Assembly: GCA_036655775.1 (NCBI GenBank)
Contig: JAVVPL010000083.1
Span: forward strand, 1-8,236
DNA: 8,236 nucleotides
DNA from: JAVVPL01 sp036655775
GTDB taxonomy: Bacteria > Bacteroidota > Bacteroidia > Bacteroidales > P3
Direction: 5' to 3'
Shown here: one piece after another, positions 6,847 to 8,236 of the stretch
Layout: every line of letters starts with the position of its first letter
Position numbering within the stretch: the first letter of the stretch is position 1
Program-made: the position numbers and the translations under genes
Notes under the pieces: model-generated
Told to the model about the DNA's origin: nothing
The model's database searches: none
What the model saw: the letters and a program-made list of their open reading frames with translations, nothing else

Positions 6847-8064
6847 TTAGCTAAGCATTTCTTTAGCTTTTTTTAGCCCTTCAATAAAAATATTGATTTC
6901 TTCGGACGTATTGTAAATGGCAAAACAAGCGCGTACGGTGCCAGGAATATGGCATCTATCCATCAAGGGTTGCGCACAGTGATGTCCTGTTCTTACAGCA
7001 ATGCCTAATTGATCGAGAATAACACCTACATCATACGGGTGAACCCCTTTGATATTAAACGATAGTACGGCTGCTTTTTCTTTGGCGGTGCCAATAAATT
7101 CAATTCCTCCTAAGTCTTGTAATTTTTCAAACGCTTCGGTATATAATGAATTTTCGTAGATAGCCATATTTTCAATGCCAATATTTTGCATAAATAAAAT
7201 AGCTGCTTTGAGTGCGAGCACTTCGGGCACGGCAGGAGTGCCTGCTTCAAATTTAAAAGGAAGTTCATTAAAAGTGCTTGTTTCAAAAGAAACGTTTTTG
7301 ATCATTTCGCCTCCTGTTTGATAGGGGGGCATTGCGTTTAAAAGGGCTTCTTTGCCATAAAGTACACCCACTCCCATGGGCGCATACATTTTATGACCCG
7401 AAAAACAATAAAAATCGCAATCTAAATCTTGTACATTGACAGGAATATGTGATACGGCTTGAGCCCCATCAATCAATACGCGAATCCCTTTGGCATGAGC
7501 GAGCTTAATTATTCTTTTGATTGGATTGATAGTGCCTAAAACATTGGATACATGGGCTAAAGCAAGTATTTTTGTTTTTGGGGTAAGTAATTTATCTAAG
7601 GCTGTTTCGTCTAATTCTCCCTGGTCCGACATCGGAATGATATTTAATTTGGCTGCTTTCCTTTGACAAAGCATTTGCCAAGGCACAATATTAGCATGGT
7701 GTTCCATAGTGGAAATAAGAATTTCATCTCCTGGATTTACAAATTTTTCACCAAAAGATTGCGCAACTAAATTAATGCTTTCGGTAGTTCCTTTAGTGAA
7801 AATAATTTCGTGTGTTTGTTGGGCCCCTATAAATTGTTGTACTACTTCTCGCGCACTTTCAAAAGCCGAAGTTCCTTCTTGACTTAAATAATGCACTCCT
7901 CGGTGCACATTGCTATTGAGGTCGGTATAATAATTTTTCATACACTCTATCACACATATAGGCTTTTGTGTAGTTGCACAATTGTCAAGATAAATAAGTC
8001 TTTTTTTATGTATTTGACGGCTCAACAGTGGAAATTGAGCTCTTATTTCTGATATATTCAACAT
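6847..8064 (-). CDS. sufS: Group II cysteine desulfurase SufS
   Basis: SufS is a PLP enzyme that takes sulfur from L-cysteine as a persulfide and passes it to the SUF machinery for Fe-S cluster assembly. Using the ATG at 8064 the protein has 405 residues, typical for the family. Visible residues include YLDNCATTQKP (25-35), NVHRGVHYLS (52-61), the PLP-stacking His in MEHHANIVPW (120-129), Asp199 in LIDGAQ, the Schiff-base Lys225 in FSGHKMYAP, and the catalytic Cys363 in RTGHHCAQPLM, followed by VRACFAIYNT with Arg378. The numbering runs one behind E. coli SufS. An upstream in-frame TTG at 8097 would add 11 residues, but it falls next to the -7 promoter box and the family starts with IRAQFPLL close to the N-terminus, so 8064 is preferred. 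A CsdA-type desulfurase is the alternative. No other suf gene is beside it: the gene upstream is divergent, so it is probably transcribed alone. It converges on the exonuclease gene with 13 bp between stops. Confidence 0.94.
   Translation of the reverse strand: MLNISEIRAQFPLLSRQIHKKRLIYLDNCATTQKPICVIECMKNYYTDLNSNVHRGVHYLSQEGTSAFESAREVVQQFIGAQQTHEIIFTKGTTESINLVAQSFGEKFVNPGDEILISTMEHHANIVPWQMLCQRKAAKLNIIPMSDQGELDETALDKLLTPKTKILALAHVSNVLGTINPIKRIIKLAHAKGIRVLIDGAQAVSHIPVNVQDLDCDFYCFSGHKMYAPMGVGVLYGKEALLNAMPPYQTGGEMIKNVSFETSTFNELPFKFEAGTPAVPEVLALKAAILFMQNIGIENMAIYENSLYTEAFEKLQDLGGIEFIGTAKEKAAVLSFNIKGVHPYDVGVILDQLGIAVRTGHHCAQPLMDRCHIPGTVRACFAIYNTSEEINIFIEGLKKAKEMLS
6849..6874 (+). terminator. Possible terminator of the dus-exonuclease operon, inside the sufS 3' end
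   Basis: AGCTAAG (6849-6855) can pair with CTTTAGCT (6861-6868) around a 5-nt loop, with one mismatch or bulge, and a run of seven T (6868-6874) follows. It sits 15 nt past the exonuclease stop. Nearly all of it is also coding sequence for the last residues of the convergent sufS. The stem is short and AT-rich, so efficiency may be modest. No matching hairpin is seen for sufS on the other strand. Confidence 0.4.
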
Positions 8065-8086
8065 GCTTTTTGTAAAATGATTGAGA

Positions 8087-8094
8087 CAAATGTA
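8087..8094 (-). promoter_or_regulatory. -7 promoter box of sufS
   Basis: TACATTTG on the minus strand is an exact TAnnTTTG match 22 nt upstream of the ATG at 8064. Transcription would start around 8080. No TTG lies at the usual -33 distance. The box touches the TTG codon at 8097, which rules that codon out as the start if this promoter is used. Confidence 0.5.
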
Positions 8095-8127
8095 CAAAAA
8101 AAATTATATAAATACCTAAATAATATG

Positions 8128-8135
8128 TATTTTTG
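8128..8135 (+). promoter_or_regulatory. -7 promoter box for the right-edge gene
   Basis: TATTTTTG is an exact TAnnTTTG match on the plus strand, about 70 nt upstream of the ATG at 8205. No -33 TTG is visible at normal spacing. Together with the sufS box at 8087-8094 it makes the region 8065-8204 a divergent promoter region. Transcription would start at about 8141-8143, so the hairpins at 8147-8185 would lie in the leader RNA. Confidence 0.4.
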
Positions 8136-8146
8136 CAGAAGTATTG

Positions 8147-8185
8147 CAATCCAACTTAGATGGATTGTGATAAAAACATCAATCC
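8147..8185 (+). repeat. CAATCCA inverted/direct repeat trio in leader
   Basis: CAATCCA at 8147-8153, its exact complement TGGATTG at 8161-8167, and a second CAATCCA at about 8179-8185. The middle copy can pair with either outer copy, giving two mutually exclusive hairpins (loops of 7 nt and about 11 nt). The outer copies are part of a longer direct repeat CAATCCAACT. This could be an RNA switch or attenuator in the leader of the right-edge gene, or a set of binding sites for a DNA-binding regulator. Confidence 0.5.
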
Positions 8186-8204
8186 AACTCACTTACATTT
8201 AAAA

Positions 8205-8236
8205 ATGAAAAATAAATACATAGAGTTAATAGAGCA
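8205..8236 (+). CDS. Start of a plus-strand gene cut by the window edge
   Basis: Ten codons are visible, MKNKYIELIE, then the window ends. The A-rich context before the ATG matches the other start regions. The frame is open back to an in-frame ATG at 8160 (with a TAG just before it), which would add 15 residues (MDCDKNINPTHLHLK); 8205 is preferred because the extension looks non-coding and overlaps the hairpin repeats. The opening resembles, from memory, the N-terminus of the arginine-decarboxylase-like PLP enzymes of Bacteroidota (KYxxLIxQ then FPxEEF), but ten residues are too few to assign a function. Confidence 0.55.
   Translation, partial: MKNKYIELIE

Noticed and set aside
1..8236. A novel defence, mobile or CRISPR-type system
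   Set aside because: No spaced direct repeats, integrase, transposase, toxin-antitoxin pair or phage-like gene is visible; apart from the surface protein the genes are common housekeeping functions.

Overview
The window looks like a chromosomal segment of a low-GC member of the Bacteroidota, most likely class Bacteroidia. Three independent signs support this. The large surface protein ends in a type IX secretion (Por) sorting domain. Three of the start regions carry exact matches to the Bacteroidota -7 promoter element TAnnTTTG. Start codons sit behind A-rich leaders with no Shine-Dalgarno sequence. The lineage below class level cannot be fixed from the sequence.

Layout, left to right. Positions 15-53 hold a perfect palindrome flanked by A and T tracts, a probable bidirectional terminator. 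The minus strand of 69-3794 encodes a 1241-residue secreted protein: signal peptide, a long unassigned beta-rich region, a run of GLUG-type repeats, two Big_2 Ig-like domains and a C-terminal T9SS sorting domain. A 144-bp gap follows. It holds an out-of-frame coding-like stretch just past the end of rlmN. rlmN itself (3939-4970, minus) encodes the radical-SAM methyltransferase that makes m2A in 23S rRNA and tRNA. It diverges from a plus-strand pair: a tRNA-dihydrouridine synthase (5062-6003) and, 5 nt later, a DEDDh 3'-5' exonuclease with an ExoX-like C-terminal domain (6009-6833). Convergent to that pair is sufS (6847-8064, minus), a group II cysteine desulfurase. The right edge is a divergent promoter region with repeat-rich leader structure and the first codons of a plus-strand gene that runs off the window.

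How the genes relate. rlmN and dus are both RNA-modification genes and appear to be fired by back-to-back promoters that meet at a TTGCAA palindrome, so they may be co-regulated. RlmN needs a [4Fe-4S] cluster, and SufS supplies sulfur for such clusters, but nothing in the layout links their expression. The surface protein seems unrelated to its neighbours.

This is mostly ordinary core genome. I found no defence system, mobile element, CRISPR array, tRNA or rRNA. The items most worth a second look are the coding-like tail after rlmN, the shared divergent promoter, the alternative hairpins at the right edge, and the roughly 500-residue unassigned region of the surface protein.
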